Virus record (IMG/VR): IMGVR_UViG_3300047281_000029 | Coordinates: 1-64,000 of that record | DNA length: 64,000 bases | Origin: a virus | Reading direction: 5' to 3' (one strand) | Shown here: piece by piece, positions 40,851-51,352 of the stretch | Layout of the letters: each line of letters starts with the position of its first letter | Numbering within the stretch: position 1 is the first letter of the stretch | Made by a program: the position numbers and the translations under genes | The notes under the pieces: generated by a model | What the model saw: only the letters and a program-made list of their open reading frames with translations | Told to the model about the DNA's origin: nothing | Database searches by the model: none

Positions 40851-41606
40851 ATGGGACAAGGAGCAGCGGGAGTTACTCAAGGACTATCAGGTATAGCATC
40901 AGCAGCAGGAGGACCTATTGGAATGGGTGTAGCTGCAGCAGCTAATATCGGAATGAGTTTAGTTGAAGCTAGTAAGCAAAAGGAATTACAAAGATCAGCT
41001 GATAGAGAAGTTGAAAAGGCAGCAGCAGAACAGGAACGATTATTAAGTCAGAACTTTTTTGAAGGCTTACAAGTTCCTATGCAAGCATACGATAGAGAGT
41101 TTAGAGAGACTACAGCTCAACAACAACAAGCCATGTCTGCACTTCAAGAGGGTGATCCTAGATTACTTTTAGGTGGTGTTGGAAAGGTTCAGGCTGTAGC
41201 GGCTGATCAAGAAGCCAAGACTAGAGAGGCGTTGAGTCAGGACTTATTTGATATAGGTAAATTACAGGCTCAAGAAGCTGGTCAAACTAATGAACAATTA
41301 GCAAAGGTAGAAGGAGAAAGATTAGCTGGAGCTCAAGAAGCATCAGCTGCCGCTCAAGCTGCAAGACTTCAAAGTCAACAGAAGGCGTTATCAGCTGGTG
41401 GTGACTTACTAAAAGGGCTTGGTGGTTTAATACCTGAATATTCTAAAAGTAAAGGGTCTACTACTGGTCCAATGACTGGTACAGGATCTGCTGTATTTAA
41501 TAAGTTTTTACCTAATCAATCATCAAGTTTTTCATTGCCGTCAGCCCCAATGGCTCCTATGGGATTTGGTCAAAACCCGTTTGCTGGTGTAAGCATTCCG
41601 GGTTAA
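40851..41606 (+). CDS. Internal virion/ejection protein, 251 aa
   Basis: Starts MGQGAAGVTQGLSGIASAAG, an Ala/Gly-rich hydrophobic helix, followed by a long Gln/Ala/Glu-rich helical region (REVEKAAAEQERLLSQNFFE ... AAAQAARLQSQQKAL) and a Ser/Pro/Met-rich tail. This composition is typical of small internal (ejected) proteins of short-tailed phages. It precedes the two large internal-protein genes. Confidence 0.65.
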   Translation: MGQGAAGVTQGLSGIASAAGGPIGMGVAAAANIGMSLVEASKQKELQRSADREVEKAAAEQERLLSQNFFEGLQVPMQAYDREFRETTAQQQQAMSALQEGDPRLLLGGVGKVQAVAADQEAKTREALSQDLFDIGKLQAQEAGQTNEQLAKVEGERLAGAQEASAAAQAARLQSQQKALSAGGDLLKGLGGLIPEYSKSKGSTTGPMTGTGSAVFNKFLPNQSSSFSLPSAPMAPMGFGQNPFAGVSIPG

Positions 41607-41624
41607 ATAAATTAAAAATAAATT

Positions 41625-43106
41625 ATGGCAGAGTACTTAGGATATGTAAATCCAGCTGAAACTAAAGCTAACCCAACACTGGACTGGTCTACAGTTATTA
41701 ATGATGTTAGGGATACTTTAGCTAGTCAAGAGGCTACTAGAAAGGCTACTAGACAAAAAGCAAAGCAAGAAACTAACGACTTATATAATTCGTTAAATAA
41801 AATTTCCTCTGGTCAAAACCAGGGGTTAAATGGTTTTATAACAAATGCTAGCTACCAATCTAAGAACCTACTTGGAGAGGCGTATAAATTATACACGTCT
41901 GGAAAAATAAAAGGAAAGGAATATACTGAAATACAAAATAATATGAAGGCATCCTTTAATGACATCAATGATGTTGTTAAAACCATGCAGACTGATTATG
42001 AAAAGTATATGGACTTATTAAGTAAAGGACAGACCTCAATTATAGATGAGTATAATCAAAAGCAAAAGGGAGAGTTCTTAGACTTAAGCAACAAAGAGTT
42101 TTATGTTGATCCATTAACTGGTAGAGGTTATATTGGTAAGATTGTTGATGGTAAAATAGATCAGTCTAGCTTACAGCCACCAGCTTGGATAAAAAATAAC
42201 GGATCTACATTTATTGGAAAAGTTGATATTCCTAAAGAAATAGCTCCTTATACTAAGGATCTTGGTAAGTTTCAAGAAATTATAAGTAAGCCACCTGCAG
42301 GAGGAATATGGACTATTGAAGACGCAAGCAAGCGTCCTGGTTTTGGAGATTGGCTAGAAAAAACAGCTACTATCATTGCTTCAAATCCTTACAAGATGAC
42401 TACTATTTTAGGTCAGGTAGGTGATTATAATTTAGTAGATGATCCAAAGCAGGCTAGTAAAGATAAAATATTAATGCAAAAGGATTCTTCTACTGGAATG
42501 AATACTCCTATGCTTACTAAAGAACAAGAGGAAGCCGCTAAGAATGTTATTAAAGAAAATATACTTCAACAAGTAAACAGTACGCTTAAGCAAGAAGAAA
42601 ACACATACAGAGCCCCTGTTAGAAGTGGAGGTTCTGGAGGATCTGGAACACCTTCAAACACAAGTCCTAAATCTATTCAGCATACAGTAGATGCAAAAGG
42701 AAATTTAATAGTTCCAATGTCAGGTGTTAATGTTAAAACAGGATCAATTACAGAAAATATATCTGACTGGGGTAAAATTGCTGATAATGGAAAATTATTT
42801 ATAAGCTATAGTTACCCTGTAACTACAAAGGATGAGGATGGAAATTCTGTAAGAACTACTAAATCTGTACAAGTATACGAAGGTAGTAATGAATTCAACA
42901 GAAGATTAGGTCAGCTTGTAAATCCTTCTACTGGTAAAAAAGTAAAAAGTTTAAATGAGGCTAAACAATATGTTAACTCATTAGGAGGCGGAAATACTTC
43001 AAAAAATAACTCTGAGTATACAAACCTAACAGAAACAAATAAGGGTACTCTTGGTTTGAAAAATGGAAAATGGTACAATATTAAAACAGGTAAAATAGCA
43101 CAATAA
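41625..43106 (+). CDS. Internal virion protein, 493 aa
   Basis: Starts MAEYLGYVNPAETKANPTLD. It has a long helical N-terminal half (RKATRQKAKQETNDLYNSL) and a middle part (KEFYVDPLTGRGYIGKIVDG). A Gly/Ser-rich linker (RSGGSGGSGTPS) near residue 337 and a beta C-terminus ending NGKWYNIKTGKIAQ follow. Its stop overlaps the start of the 2561-residue gene. Likely packaged inside the head and ejected with it. No enzyme motif recognised. Confidence 0.65.
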   Translation: MAEYLGYVNPAETKANPTLDWSTVINDVRDTLASQEATRKATRQKAKQETNDLYNSLNKISSGQNQGLNGFITNASYQSKNLLGEAYKLYTSGKIKGKEYTEIQNNMKASFNDINDVVKTMQTDYEKYMDLLSKGQTSIIDEYNQKQKGEFLDLSNKEFYVDPLTGRGYIGKIVDGKIDQSSLQPPAWIKNNGSTFIGKVDIPKEIAPYTKDLGKFQEIISKPPAGGIWTIEDASKRPGFGDWLEKTATIIASNPYKMTTILGQVGDYNLVDDPKQASKDKILMQKDSSTGMNTPMLTKEQEEAAKNVIKENILQQVNSTLKQEENTYRAPVRSGGSGGSGTPSNTSPKSIQHTVDAKGNLIVPMSGVNVKTGSITENISDWGKIADNGKLFISYSYPVTTKDEDGNSVRTTKSVQVYEGSNEFNRRLGQLVNPSTGKKVKSLNEAKQYVNSLGGGNTSKNNSEYTNLTETNKGTLGLKNGKWYNIKTGKIAQ

Positions 43107-46100
43107 TGGAAGAATTAAATAAAATAACCCCTCCACTACCTAGTGGGTACGAGCCTATTAAAAAACAAAATTCTTCTACACCTCCACTACCTAGTGGATA
43201 CGAGCCTATATTAAAAAAAAAAGGATCTACTCAGCTTACTTCTCAAGAAAGTCTGTGGGGGTCAAACTCACAACCGAAAGATGCGTATACTTCATTGGCT
43301 ATAGATCAACAGCTACCTCAACAGGGATCGGATGTTTCAAATGGAGAACAACCTAAGCCTATATTAAAAGGACTTCCAAGTGTAGAGTCGTTTAAAAAGA
43401 AATCTATACAACCTAAAAAAGAAGTAAAAGAAATAATCAAAGATGTTGTTCCTAAAGTTACAAAGGCTATATCTATAGAAAAAGGTAAAGAAGATTTTTC
43501 TGAAGCAACTCAAAAAGCTAGGAAAGAATCTAAGTCCTTAGTAGATAAAAAACAAATAGATCAAAAAATATCTCAAGTAAGTAATCTTCAGAATGAATAT
43601 GCTAAGTCTTTAAAAGACATTGAATTAGCAAAAAAAACATTATCTGATGAGAAAGCAGAAATAGATTATCAATTATCTATTGGTAATAATGCTCCGGAAT
43701 TTAAAGAAAGAGTTGCTCTTCATAACCAAAAGGTTCAAGAAAACCTAGATAAGTTTAACTTATTAAAGAATAAGTCTGAAGTTATTAATTACAACAAAAA
43801 AGTAATAGAGTCTGCATCTGGGAACTTACTTAGAAGCAAAGCAGAACAAGGTAACTGGTTCGGAGCTATTTATAATAAAATGCTACAGAGCGCTAGCTCT
43901 ATGGCTTCTGGAGCTGTATCTAAAGTTACAGATTTAATTGCTGAAGTTGTTCCTTCTGAGTACTTAATAGGACCTAAAGAACTAAAAAAACTACAAGACA
44001 AGGGATTAAGTCAAAATCAAATAGATGACTACATAAAAAAGTCGGCTAAAAAAGACGTGTTGCCAGCTATAAGAAAGGGTAACGTTGAGTTGTTTGGAGA
44101 TAAAGGAACTACAGAAGAGTACATAAAGAAAAAAGAATCTTCAGGATTAATTGAAGGAGGAGTACTAGGTCTTGCTGGTTCTGTACCTGCAATGTTAGGT
44201 GGTGTATATGGAAGAGCTACTAATTTTTTCCTTATGGGATCAGATGCTGTTGAACAAGAAATGGAATCTAATCCTGACTTTCAAAACATAAGCGAAAATG
44301 AAAAGCTAGCTGTTATAGTACCTATAGGTATTGCTAATGCTGTTCTAGAAGAGTTTGGTCTTCAAGGAGTTATGAAGAATAACTCGTTAGTAAATAACTT
44401 AGTTCATAAAACATTACTAAAGGTTGGTGCTGATGCAAGCGCTAGTACTTTTAAAAGGGCTATGAATAATGAAATAAAGAGCGGAATTGCAGCTGGTATA
44501 TTTAAAGTTGGTTCTGGTTTTACATCTGAAGCTATAACTGGAGGATCTCAGCAGGCTGCTGAAATAGGTATTAAGGATATATATAATGTAGTTAAGGATA
44601 AGAAGATGTTTCAAACACCTGAAACATTATCTGATGCTGTGTCTCAAATATCTGATGCCGCTATAATGGAGGGTATTGGAGGTACTGTTATGTCTACACT
44701 TCCAGCTATTAATACTGCTATGCAGAATAATGAGTTAGGTAAAAAGTCTACTGATTTTGAATTTGAAATACTAGATAATATAAACGAGAATTCAGAAGAA
44801 TTTAAAAAGTTATTTACTACTGACTTAAAAAATAAAATGATCGAAGGAAAGATTACTAAGGATGAGGCTGAGTCTCAACTTAAGTCCTTCGATAAGATGA
44901 CTGCTACCTTTAATAGAATGCCTAAGGACATGTCTATAGAAGACAAGAAGAAGTCTTTTGATTTATTGGTTGAAAAGGATAAGCTTACTGATGAAATAAA
45001 CGGAAAGGACGAGAGCTTATCTACTAAACAAAAGGAAAGAATATCTGAAATAAACAACGAACTATCTAACATATCTTTAGGTGTAAAGCCAAAAGAAGAA
45101 GTTAAAACAGAAGAGGTTGTTACAGAAAATAAACCTAAAGAAACAGCTACAGCACAAGCATACGTTGAGGAGCTTACTAAAACAAAGGAATCAGACCCTG
45201 AAACATACTGGTCTGTAAGTGAAGTGTCTGCTGAAGACGCTGCTAAAGGAACAATTATAGACACTACTGATGGATCTGCTTTGGTTAAACCTGACGGTGA
45301 TATAGCTGGTTTATTTAAAAAACCAACATCTAATGCTAAGGGAGTTGCTCAGGACTTATTAAGCAAGGCAGTTGAGGCTGGAGGTACTAAGTTAGATAAC
45401 TTTGATGGATACCTTACAAAACAATATGAGAAGGCTGGATTTAGAGTAGCTTCTAGAACTCCATTCAATGAGCAATACGCTCCAGAAGGATGGAATAAAG
45501 AAAAGCACGGTACTCCAGATGTTGTTGCTATGGTTTATGATCCTAACAACCAGATAGACATAGAAGAAAAAACATTTGAAGATTACGATCAAGCTATTGA
45601 ATATAGAGATGGACTTGTTGATCAAGTAAAAACAGAAGTAAGCGATACTCAGCAATTAATTGATGAGAGTGAAAAGTCAAATGATTTACCTTTGTTAGTT
45701 GAAAAAGCAAAGACTGCTTTGTCTAAAGTACTACCTAATGTTCAAGTTATATTGCACAATACAGATGCAGAATATAAGGCAGCTGTTGGTGAGTCTTTAA
45801 GTAGCGGAACATATGTAGATGATGTTATTCATGTTAATCCTTCAAGAGCTAATGGTAGAACTGTAGCTCACGAGGTGTTTCATGCTGTACTTTTAAATAA
45901 AGTAAAGACTGATCCAGAAGCTCAAAGGATTACAGCTAAAATGATTACTTCTGTAGAAAAATCATTGCCTGACGATATGAAACTTAAGCTACAACAATTT
46001 GTAGAAGAAGGTTATAATAGTCAAGAAGAATTATGGGATGAAGAAAAATTAGCTGAACTTATTGGTTTCTTGGCTGACGGATATCCTTCTCTTTCTAAAC

Positions 46101-49100
46101 CAACTCAAAATGTAATTAAACAGTGGATAGATCAGTTAGCTAAGTTGTTTGGTTTAAAAGAATTTACAGATGCTGATGTTGTTGACTTTATGAATACACT
46201 ATCTGGTAAAGTTGCTAGTGGAGATGTTTTAACTGAGTCAGATATTAAAATATTACCTGGAGGAGAAAAGATATCTAATCCATTTGATTATTTTAAAAGA
46301 AAGCAGGTAGGTGCGTTTGACGTTCAATATACTGAACAAGAAAAACTAGATCAATTAATAAAGGATAAGTTAGTTACCAAACCTGAAAACTTAGATTTTT
46401 TATCTGGAAAAGAAACTTCTATTACATCTCCTGATGATATGCTTGCTGGTACCATAAGTATAGACGGAAAAGAAATATTTGAAGGTGGTGGTGGTGTTTT
46501 CTTTGTTACTAAGTACGGGGATGTTTGGGCTTCTGGTAATAAAGGAACTGCAAATACATTAGCTAGATCTATAAATAATTCTTATAAGAAGAATGGAGAT
46601 AAGGGATATTTAGTTTTAGCTAAGGGTTCAGATTCTAAATTAATAAGCAGTGCTTCAGGAGTTAATTCAAGCTTAGCTGTTTTAGATTCAATGATTGATA
46701 AAGGACTTATAAGCCCTTCTGATTTTAGATCAGCAGTTTCTGAGTCTATCAAAAGGTTTGGAGGTAATATATCTTTAAATGGTAGTGCAAAGCAATTAAA
46801 AGAAGATGTTAATAATTACTTCTCTGATCCAAAATCTTCTACATTTGAAGTTAGAGGAAGCGTACTTGGAAGTATAATAAACTCATTGGCTAAGTCAAAA
46901 AATACAAAGCTAAATAAGGATAAGATAATTGAATTCCTTGGAGGAGATAAAAATAAAGGATTAGTAGCTTTAACAACTAAAGAAAATAAATCTAAAAACC
47001 AATCTTTATCTGACCTTATATCTGGAGTTGCTGCTGAGCAATTGACAAAGGGATTAAATGTAGGAGATGTTTACGCAGTTATAGAAGTTGATGGTGAGGT
47101 TATGGTTAAAGAGGATTCTCATCCTAGCTATCCATTCCATATTGTTCCTGTAGGAAAAAATAAACCTGTTCTTCACTTACCTAAGACTAGACAAAATGGT
47201 GCTGAATTACTAACTACTTCAACAGGTAAGCCTTATAAAGTAGGTCAGGTATCCATAATGTCAGGATCATTTAACGGTCCTGTTAGAAAACAAATTATAG
47301 GTGAGAAAGCTATTAAGGACAAGTTAGTTCAAGATAACTTAGATGTAGCCAAGAAGATGGAAGCTGAGAATAAATCAGCTAAAGACATATTTGTTGCTAC
47401 TGGATGGGAAAAGGGAGCTGATAAGAAGTGGAAGTATGATTTGCAGGAAGGTGTTGTTGAGATTAAATCTAAAAAATCTGGCAAGGCATCTGATGTTTTA
47501 AATTACCCTGAACTTTTCAAGGCATACCCTAAAGCTAAGGACTTGGATATTGTGTTTATGAATAGCGACAAGTTCGAAGGTATGTACCTTCCTAGTAAGA
47601 ACAGAATAATGATATCATCTGATCTATCTGACGCTGAGTCAACTAGTACTTTACTTCATGAGTTACAACACTTTGTACAGCACCAAGAAGGATTTGCTGT
47701 AGGTGGTCAAGCTAGGTTAATTAGAGATTTATATAACGAAAGAATTAAGTACGAAAAAAACTTTAGTGTTAAGAAGGTACTTAATAATATTAAGAATTCT
47801 TTATTTGGATCTAATAAAAACGAAGCTGACACTAAAAAAGAATTAGATAAGTTAGGTAAGTTAGTTAGTAAGGTTGATGAAGATCTTTATAGATCTATAG
47901 CTGGAGAGGTAGAAGCATTTAATGTAGAGAAGAGATCTACAATGACTGCCGAACAAAGAAGAGCTACTCCTATATCTGAAACCGCTGACGTACCAGTAGA
48001 GGAGCAATTAGTTGTTTCTGATTCTGATACAATGTTAAGAGATAGAAAACAATCCTCTCTTCCTATTGCTAGGCTTAAAAAAGAAGGAAAGACAGATAGA
48101 CAAATATCAAAATTTTTACAGTCTAAAGGTCTTACTGTTGAGAAAGCTACAGAAGCAATCCTTAATTACAATAAGGAAAAAATGAAGATGCTTCAGAAGG
48201 AAGAAGGAATATTTACTAGAGACGGTAGGAACAAAGTAATTACTGCCTTAGATAGTTTTAAAAGAATGTTCCTATCTGCTAAAGCATTCTTAGGAAAGTC
48301 TGCATTTATAGCTAAAGAAAACATAGAGGCTGGAATTAAAGCTCAGTCTAAGATAGCTTCTTATTTAGTTAACGATCTAGATGTAGCTATTAAGAATTAT
48401 GATGGAGATAAAGAGAAAGTAATATCAGACTTTGATAAATTTGTAAGAGGTGAAGAGGTAGAACTTCCTGATAATTTCTTAGAAATAGGAAATGCAATGA
48501 GGGATCATATTGATAAGCTATCTTATGAACTTATAAACTCTGGAATTGTAGATGAGTATCAGGCTGAAAATATTCGTAAGAATATAGGAACATACTTAAC
48601 TAGATCTTATGAGGTATTTGATAAGAAGAACTGGGCAGAGAAGGTAGATCAAGAGGTTCTACAGGCTGCTAAGAATTTCCTAAAAAAGCAATTACTTAGT
48701 GAAGCTACTAAAGAAGCTAAGAGAAATGGTCTAGATGTTAAGTCTGTTTTAGAAAATAAAGTTGATTTAGCTATTAATGATTTAATAGATAGAGAAGGAG
48801 CTCAATCATTTATATCTTCTGGTAAAACAGGATCTAAGGATGTATCTATACTAAAACAGAAGACAGATATTCCTTTTGAAATTAGAGCTTTGATGGGTGA
48901 GTACACTGATCCTGCTCAGAATTATTCTAGAACAATATTTAAGATAGCTTCATTAATAAATAACGCTAAGTTTTTAAATACTGTAAGGGATAATGGTATA
49001 GGAGTTTATTTGTTTGAAAAGAACGATATAAATAGACCTAAAGAATTTGATACTTTAATAGCAGCTGAGGGAAGTGAAACCATGAATCCATTAAACGGAT

Positions 49101-50791
49101 TATATACCACTAAGGAAATAGCTGGATCATTAAAGGAGTCTGCTGGAATATTAAATAGTATTGAAGTAGCACTTCCATTCGAAGTATCTAGTACAGTTAA
49201 GAGTACATACGAATACTATATGAAGCTTTTGAGTACTGTTAAGTGGCTTAAAACTGTTGGATCTGTAGGTACTCACTTTAAAAACGTTTCTGGTAACATT
49301 ACATTTATGTTGGCTAATGGATACTTTAAACCTGATGAGTATAGAAAATCAGCTCAGGTTATACACAATGACTTTTTTAATAAGACCGACAAGGAATTAA
49401 GAGAAAAGATGCAAGAGTATGTTGATGCTGGTATTGTTGATCAGAGTGCTGTACTTGGAGAGTTAAGATCAATGTTTAAGGATGCTGATTTTGATAAGAC
49501 TTTTGAAAGAAGAATGAACAGTGAAGAATTAAACCCTTCTAAAAAATTCATTGATAAAGTAAAAAGATTAGGAAAGAAAGGTGCATCGTTAGCTGAAAAT
49601 GCTTACCAGGCAGAGGATGATTACTTCAAGGTAATCTCTTATGAAACTGAAAAGGGTAGATACGCTAAGGCTATGTACGGAAAGGAATACTCTAAGCTAA
49701 CAGAGAACCAGCAGGACGACGTAAGAAAGTATGTTACAGAGATAACAAAGAACGTACTTCCTAACTATGGACGTGTACCTGGAGCTGTTAAATTAGTCAA
49801 AGCCTTCCCTGTTGTAGGAACATTTATTTCGTTCCAGACAGAGGCTCTTAGAACAGCGTACAACATTGTTAACTTATCGGTTACTGAATTGAAGTCAAGC
49901 AATCCTGATATTAAAAAAATAGGTGCGTTAAGAATGGCTGGTATTATATCTTCTCAGGCAGTTAAGTATGCTATGATGTATTTAATAGGTGGAGCTGTGC
50001 TTGGAGATGATGATGATGAGAAAAAGGAAAAGGCTAAACGATTTGTTGCTCCTTGGTCTAAGAACTCTAACATCTTAATTAAGAACGAAGGAGATGGTAA
50101 GTTTAGTTATATTGACTTTAGCGCTTCTGATCCGTTTGGAGGAATAGTTAAACCTATTAACGCTATGATGGCAGGAGAAGATATGTTAGATGGTTTTATA
50201 GAAGGTGTTAAGGAGTTAGTATCTCCGTTTACAAATCCAGACATACTTAAGTCTATGTTTACTGAAATATCAGAAAACAAGGATGCTTACGGAAATCCAT
50301 TATACAATCCGTCTGATAGTTTTGAAAAGAAATCAGAGGCTATACTTTCTAGAGTTTACAAAACTTTTGAGCCTGGTACAGTTTCCTCTGTTAGAAAAAT
50401 AGCAGAATCTGATGGAGCTTTAAATGAGATGGCTGGTCAGTTTACTGGATATAAAGCTAAGGATCTTGACTTACAAAAAGAGTTCTCTTTTAAAATTTCA
50501 GACATGAAAAAAAATGAGATTGAAGTTAGAAATATATACAACAAGGCTTATAATAAATTTGAAAGAAAAGAAATTTCTAAAGAAGAATTACAAGAGGCTT
50601 ATAATCAATCTAATAAAGAGTCTAAAAAACTATATGAAGAATTTAAAAAAGATTACGATGCCGCTATATACTTTGGGACAGATGCAAAAATTCTTAAAAA
50701 GCAAATGAAAAGAGCTCATGTGTCTAAAGCTATAATTAGATCTATCCTTACTGGAAAGTTCAAGGATATGGAGAAAAAAAAGATGAAATAA
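43106..50791 (+). CDS. Giant internal virion protein with two HExxH protease-like sites, 2561 aa
   Basis: Starts with two copies of PPLPSGYEPI (near residues 8 and 23). Two metalloprotease-like motifs occur: AHEVFHAVLL near 921 and LLHELQHFVQHQEGF near 1516. Between and around them are domains of the large polyvalent protein type (family knowledge): phage proteins that carry many small effector or enzyme domains into the cell. A hydrophobic segment (AVKYAMMYLIGGAVLG, about 2290) precedes an acidic turn, then a coiled-coil C-terminus. It probably leaves the head first at infection, as in short-tailed phages. It has no clear RNA polymerase motif, unlike the giant proteins of true crAss phages. 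Confidence 0.75.
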   Translation: MEELNKITPPLPSGYEPIKKQNSSTPPLPSGYEPILKKKGSTQLTSQESLWGSNSQPKDAYTSLAIDQQLPQQGSDVSNGEQPKPILKGLPSVESFKKKSIQPKKEVKEIIKDVVPKVTKAISIEKGKEDFSEATQKARKESKSLVDKKQIDQKISQVSNLQNEYAKSLKDIELAKKTLSDEKAEIDYQLSIGNNAPEFKERVALHNQKVQENLDKFNLLKNKSEVINYNKKVIESASGNLLRSKAEQGNWFGAIYNKMLQSASSMASGAVSKVTDLIAEVVPSEYLIGPKELKKLQDKGLSQNQIDDYIKKSAKKDVLPAIRKGNVELFGDKGTTEEYIKKKESSGLIEGGVLGLAGSVPAMLGGVYGRATNFFLMGSDAVEQEMESNPDFQNISENEKLAVIVPIGIANAVLEEFGLQGVMKNNSLVNNLVHKTLLKVGADASASTFKRAMNNEIKSGIAAGIFKVGSGFTSEAITGGSQQAAEIGIKDIYNVVKDKKMFQTPETLSDAVSQISDAAIMEGIGGTVMSTLPAINTAMQNNELGKKSTDFEFEILDNINENSEEFKKLFTTDLKNKMIEGKITKDEAESQLKSFDKMTATFNRMPKDMSIEDKKKSFDLLVEKDKLTDEINGKDESLSTKQKERISEINNELSNISLGVKPKEEVKTEEVVTENKPKETATAQAYVEELTKTKESDPETYWSVSEVSAEDAAKGTIIDTTDGSALVKPDGDIAGLFKKPTSNAKGVAQDLLSKAVEAGGTKLDNFDGYLTKQYEKAGFRVASRTPFNEQYAPEGWNKEKHGTPDVVAMVYDPNNQIDIEEKTFEDYDQAIEYRDGLVDQVKTEVSDTQQLIDESEKSNDLPLLVEKAKTALSKVLPNVQVILHNTDAEYKAAVGESLSSGTYVDDVIHVNPSRANGRTVAHEVFHAVLLNKVKTDPEAQRITAKMITSVEKSLPDDMKLKLQQFVEEGYNSQEELWDEEKLAELIGFLADGYPSLSKPTQNVIKQWIDQLAKLFGLKEFTDADVVDFMNTLSGKVASGDVLTESDIKILPGGEKISNPFDYFKRKQVGAFDVQYTEQEKLDQLIKDKLVTKPENLDFLSGKETSITSPDDMLAGTISIDGKEIFEGGGGVFFVTKYGDVWASGNKGTANTLARSINNSYKKNGDKGYLVLAKGSDSKLISSASGVNSSLAVLDSMIDKGLISPSDFRSAVSESIKRFGGNISLNGSAKQLKEDVNNYFSDPKSSTFEVRGSVLGSIINSLAKSKNTKLNKDKIIEFLGGDKNKGLVALTTKENKSKNQSLSDLISGVAAEQLTKGLNVGDVYAVIEVDGEVMVKEDSHPSYPFHIVPVGKNKPVLHLPKTRQNGAELLTTSTGKPYKVGQVSIMSGSFNGPVRKQIIGEKAIKDKLVQDNLDVAKKMEAENKSAKDIFVATGWEKGADKKWKYDLQEGVVEIKSKKSGKASDVLNYPELFKAYPKAKDLDIVFMNSDKFEGMYLPSKNRIMISSDLSDAESTSTLLHELQHFVQHQEGFAVGGQARLIRDLYNERIKYEKNFSVKKVLNNIKNSLFGSNKNEADTKKELDKLGKLVSKVDEDLYRSIAGEVEAFNVEKRSTMTAEQRRATPISETADVPVEEQLVVSDSDTMLRDRKQSSLPIARLKKEGKTDRQISKFLQSKGLTVEKATEAILNYNKEKMKMLQKEEGIFTRDGRNKVITALDSFKRMFLSAKAFLGKSAFIAKENIEAGIKAQSKIASYLVNDLDVAIKNYDGDKEKVISDFDKFVRGEEVELPDNFLEIGNAMRDHIDKLSYELINSGIVDEYQAENIRKNIGTYLTRSYEVFDKKNWAEKVDQEVLQAAKNFLKKQLLSEATKEAKRNGLDVKSVLENKVDLAINDLIDREGAQSFISSGKTGSKDVSILKQKTDIPFEIRALMGEYTDPAQNYSRTIFKIASLINNAKFLNTVRDNGIGVYLFEKNDINRPKEFDTLIAAEGSETMNPLNGLYTTKEIAGSLKESAGILNSIEVALPFEVSSTVKSTYEYYMKLLSTVKWLKTVGSVGTHFKNVSGNITFMLANGYFKPDEYRKSAQVIHNDFFNKTDKELREKMQEYVDAGIVDQSAVLGELRSMFKDADFDKTFERRMNSEELNPSKKFIDKVKRLGKKGASLAENAYQAEDDYFKVISYETEKGRYAKAMYGKEYSKLTENQQDDVRKYVTEITKNVLPNYGRVPGAVKLVKAFPVVGTFISFQTEALRTAYNIVNLSVTELKSSNPDIKKIGALRMAGIISSQAVKYAMMYLIGGAVLGDDDDEKKEKAKRFVAPWSKNSNILIKNEGDGKFSYIDFSASDPFGGIVKPINAMMAGEDMLDGFIEGVKELVSPFTNPDILKSMFTEISENKDAYGNPLYNPSDSFEKKSEAILSRVYKTFEPGTVSSVRKIAESDGALNEMAGQFTGYKAKDLDLQKEFSFKISDMKKNEIEVRNIYNKAYNKFERKEISKEELQEAYNQSNKESKKLYEEFKKDYDAAIYFGTDAKILKKQMKRAHVSKAIIRSILTGKFKDMEKKKMK

Positions 50792-50813
50792 TTTATTTTA
50801 AATTTAAAGAAAG

Positions 50814-50833
50814 AACCCGCTAATTAGCGGGTT
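50814..50833. terminator. Bidirectional terminator between converging blocks
   Basis: AACCCGC pairs with GCGGGTT around TAATTA. On the plus strand it is followed by TATCTTTT, on the minus strand by CTTTCTTT. The stop codon of the MazG-like gene lies inside the stem-loop. Confidence 0.8.
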
Positions 50834-51137
50834 TATCTTTTACAAACATTCCGTCCTTCATGACTCCAGTTCTTTTGCTGATAACATTGTATGCCGACTG
50901 TAAGCAGTTAAGCAAGTCAACGTTTTGCATTTTTGCCTGAATGATGAGTGTGACAAGTATATCTCCTAACGCATCGATTGTCTCGTCTCGGTTCTCCTTG
51001 TCAATTGCATCCATTAGTTCGTTACATTCTTCTAATGTCTTTAGCGCCTGGGTTGTTGGAGTAGCTTTAGATAGTATACCCTTGTCTTCTGCCCACTCTT
51101 CAATCTTTGTCTCTAATGTTCTATATCTGTTTTCCAT
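50820..51137 (-). CDS. MazG-like nucleotide pyrophosphohydrolase, 105 aa
   Basis: One all-alpha NTP-PPase domain: EECNE (E36, E37, E40) followed by DETIDALGD (E52, D55, D59), the EExxE...ExxD metal-binding signature. Phage MazG-like enzymes hydrolyse (d)NTPs or ppGpp-like alarmones and help keep pools favourable for replication. Alternatives are dUTPase-like or iMazG substrates, which sequence cannot separate. It overlaps the next gene upstream by 17 bases. Confidence 0.85.
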   Translation of the reverse strand: MENRYRTLETKIEEWAEDKGILSKATPTTQALKTLEECNELMDAIDKENRDETIDALGDILVTLIIQAKMQNVDLLNCLQSAYNVISKRTGVMKDGMFVKDKPAN

Positions 51138-51351
51138 TTCTTCTTAGGTGGCTGGCTGTCCAGTTCTTTTTTTTAATTATTTTTTTTAGTGAATCCTTAT
51201 CGTTGGTTTGAATTAACATAAGGTAAAGCGCGTCCCTTGTACACGTTGCATAGTGCACGTTGAATGTGTTAAGATCTAGCAGAACTACCCTGTCCTCAAG
51301 GTAGTCTACTATAAATCTTCTTCTCAATTTTTTATTAAGGCCAGCCCTCAT
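51121..51351 (-). CDS. Hypothetical protein, 76 aa
   Basis: Starts MRAGLNKKLRRRFIVDYLED. Basic at both ends with a beta middle (RVVLLDLNTFNVHYAT). No recognised family. It lies between the MazG-like and phosphoesterase genes with a 17-base overlap and a 1-base gap. Confidence 0.6.
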   Translation of the reverse strand: MRAGLNKKLRRRFIVDYLEDRVVLLDLNTFNVHYATCTRDALYLMLIQTNDKDSLKKIIKKKNWTASHLRRNGKQI

Positions 51352-51352
51352 A

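Noticed and set aside
43106-50791. Virion RNA polymerase like the giant proteins of crAss phages
   Set aside because: I find no DxDGD-type catalytic motif; the recognisable signals are HExxH sites.
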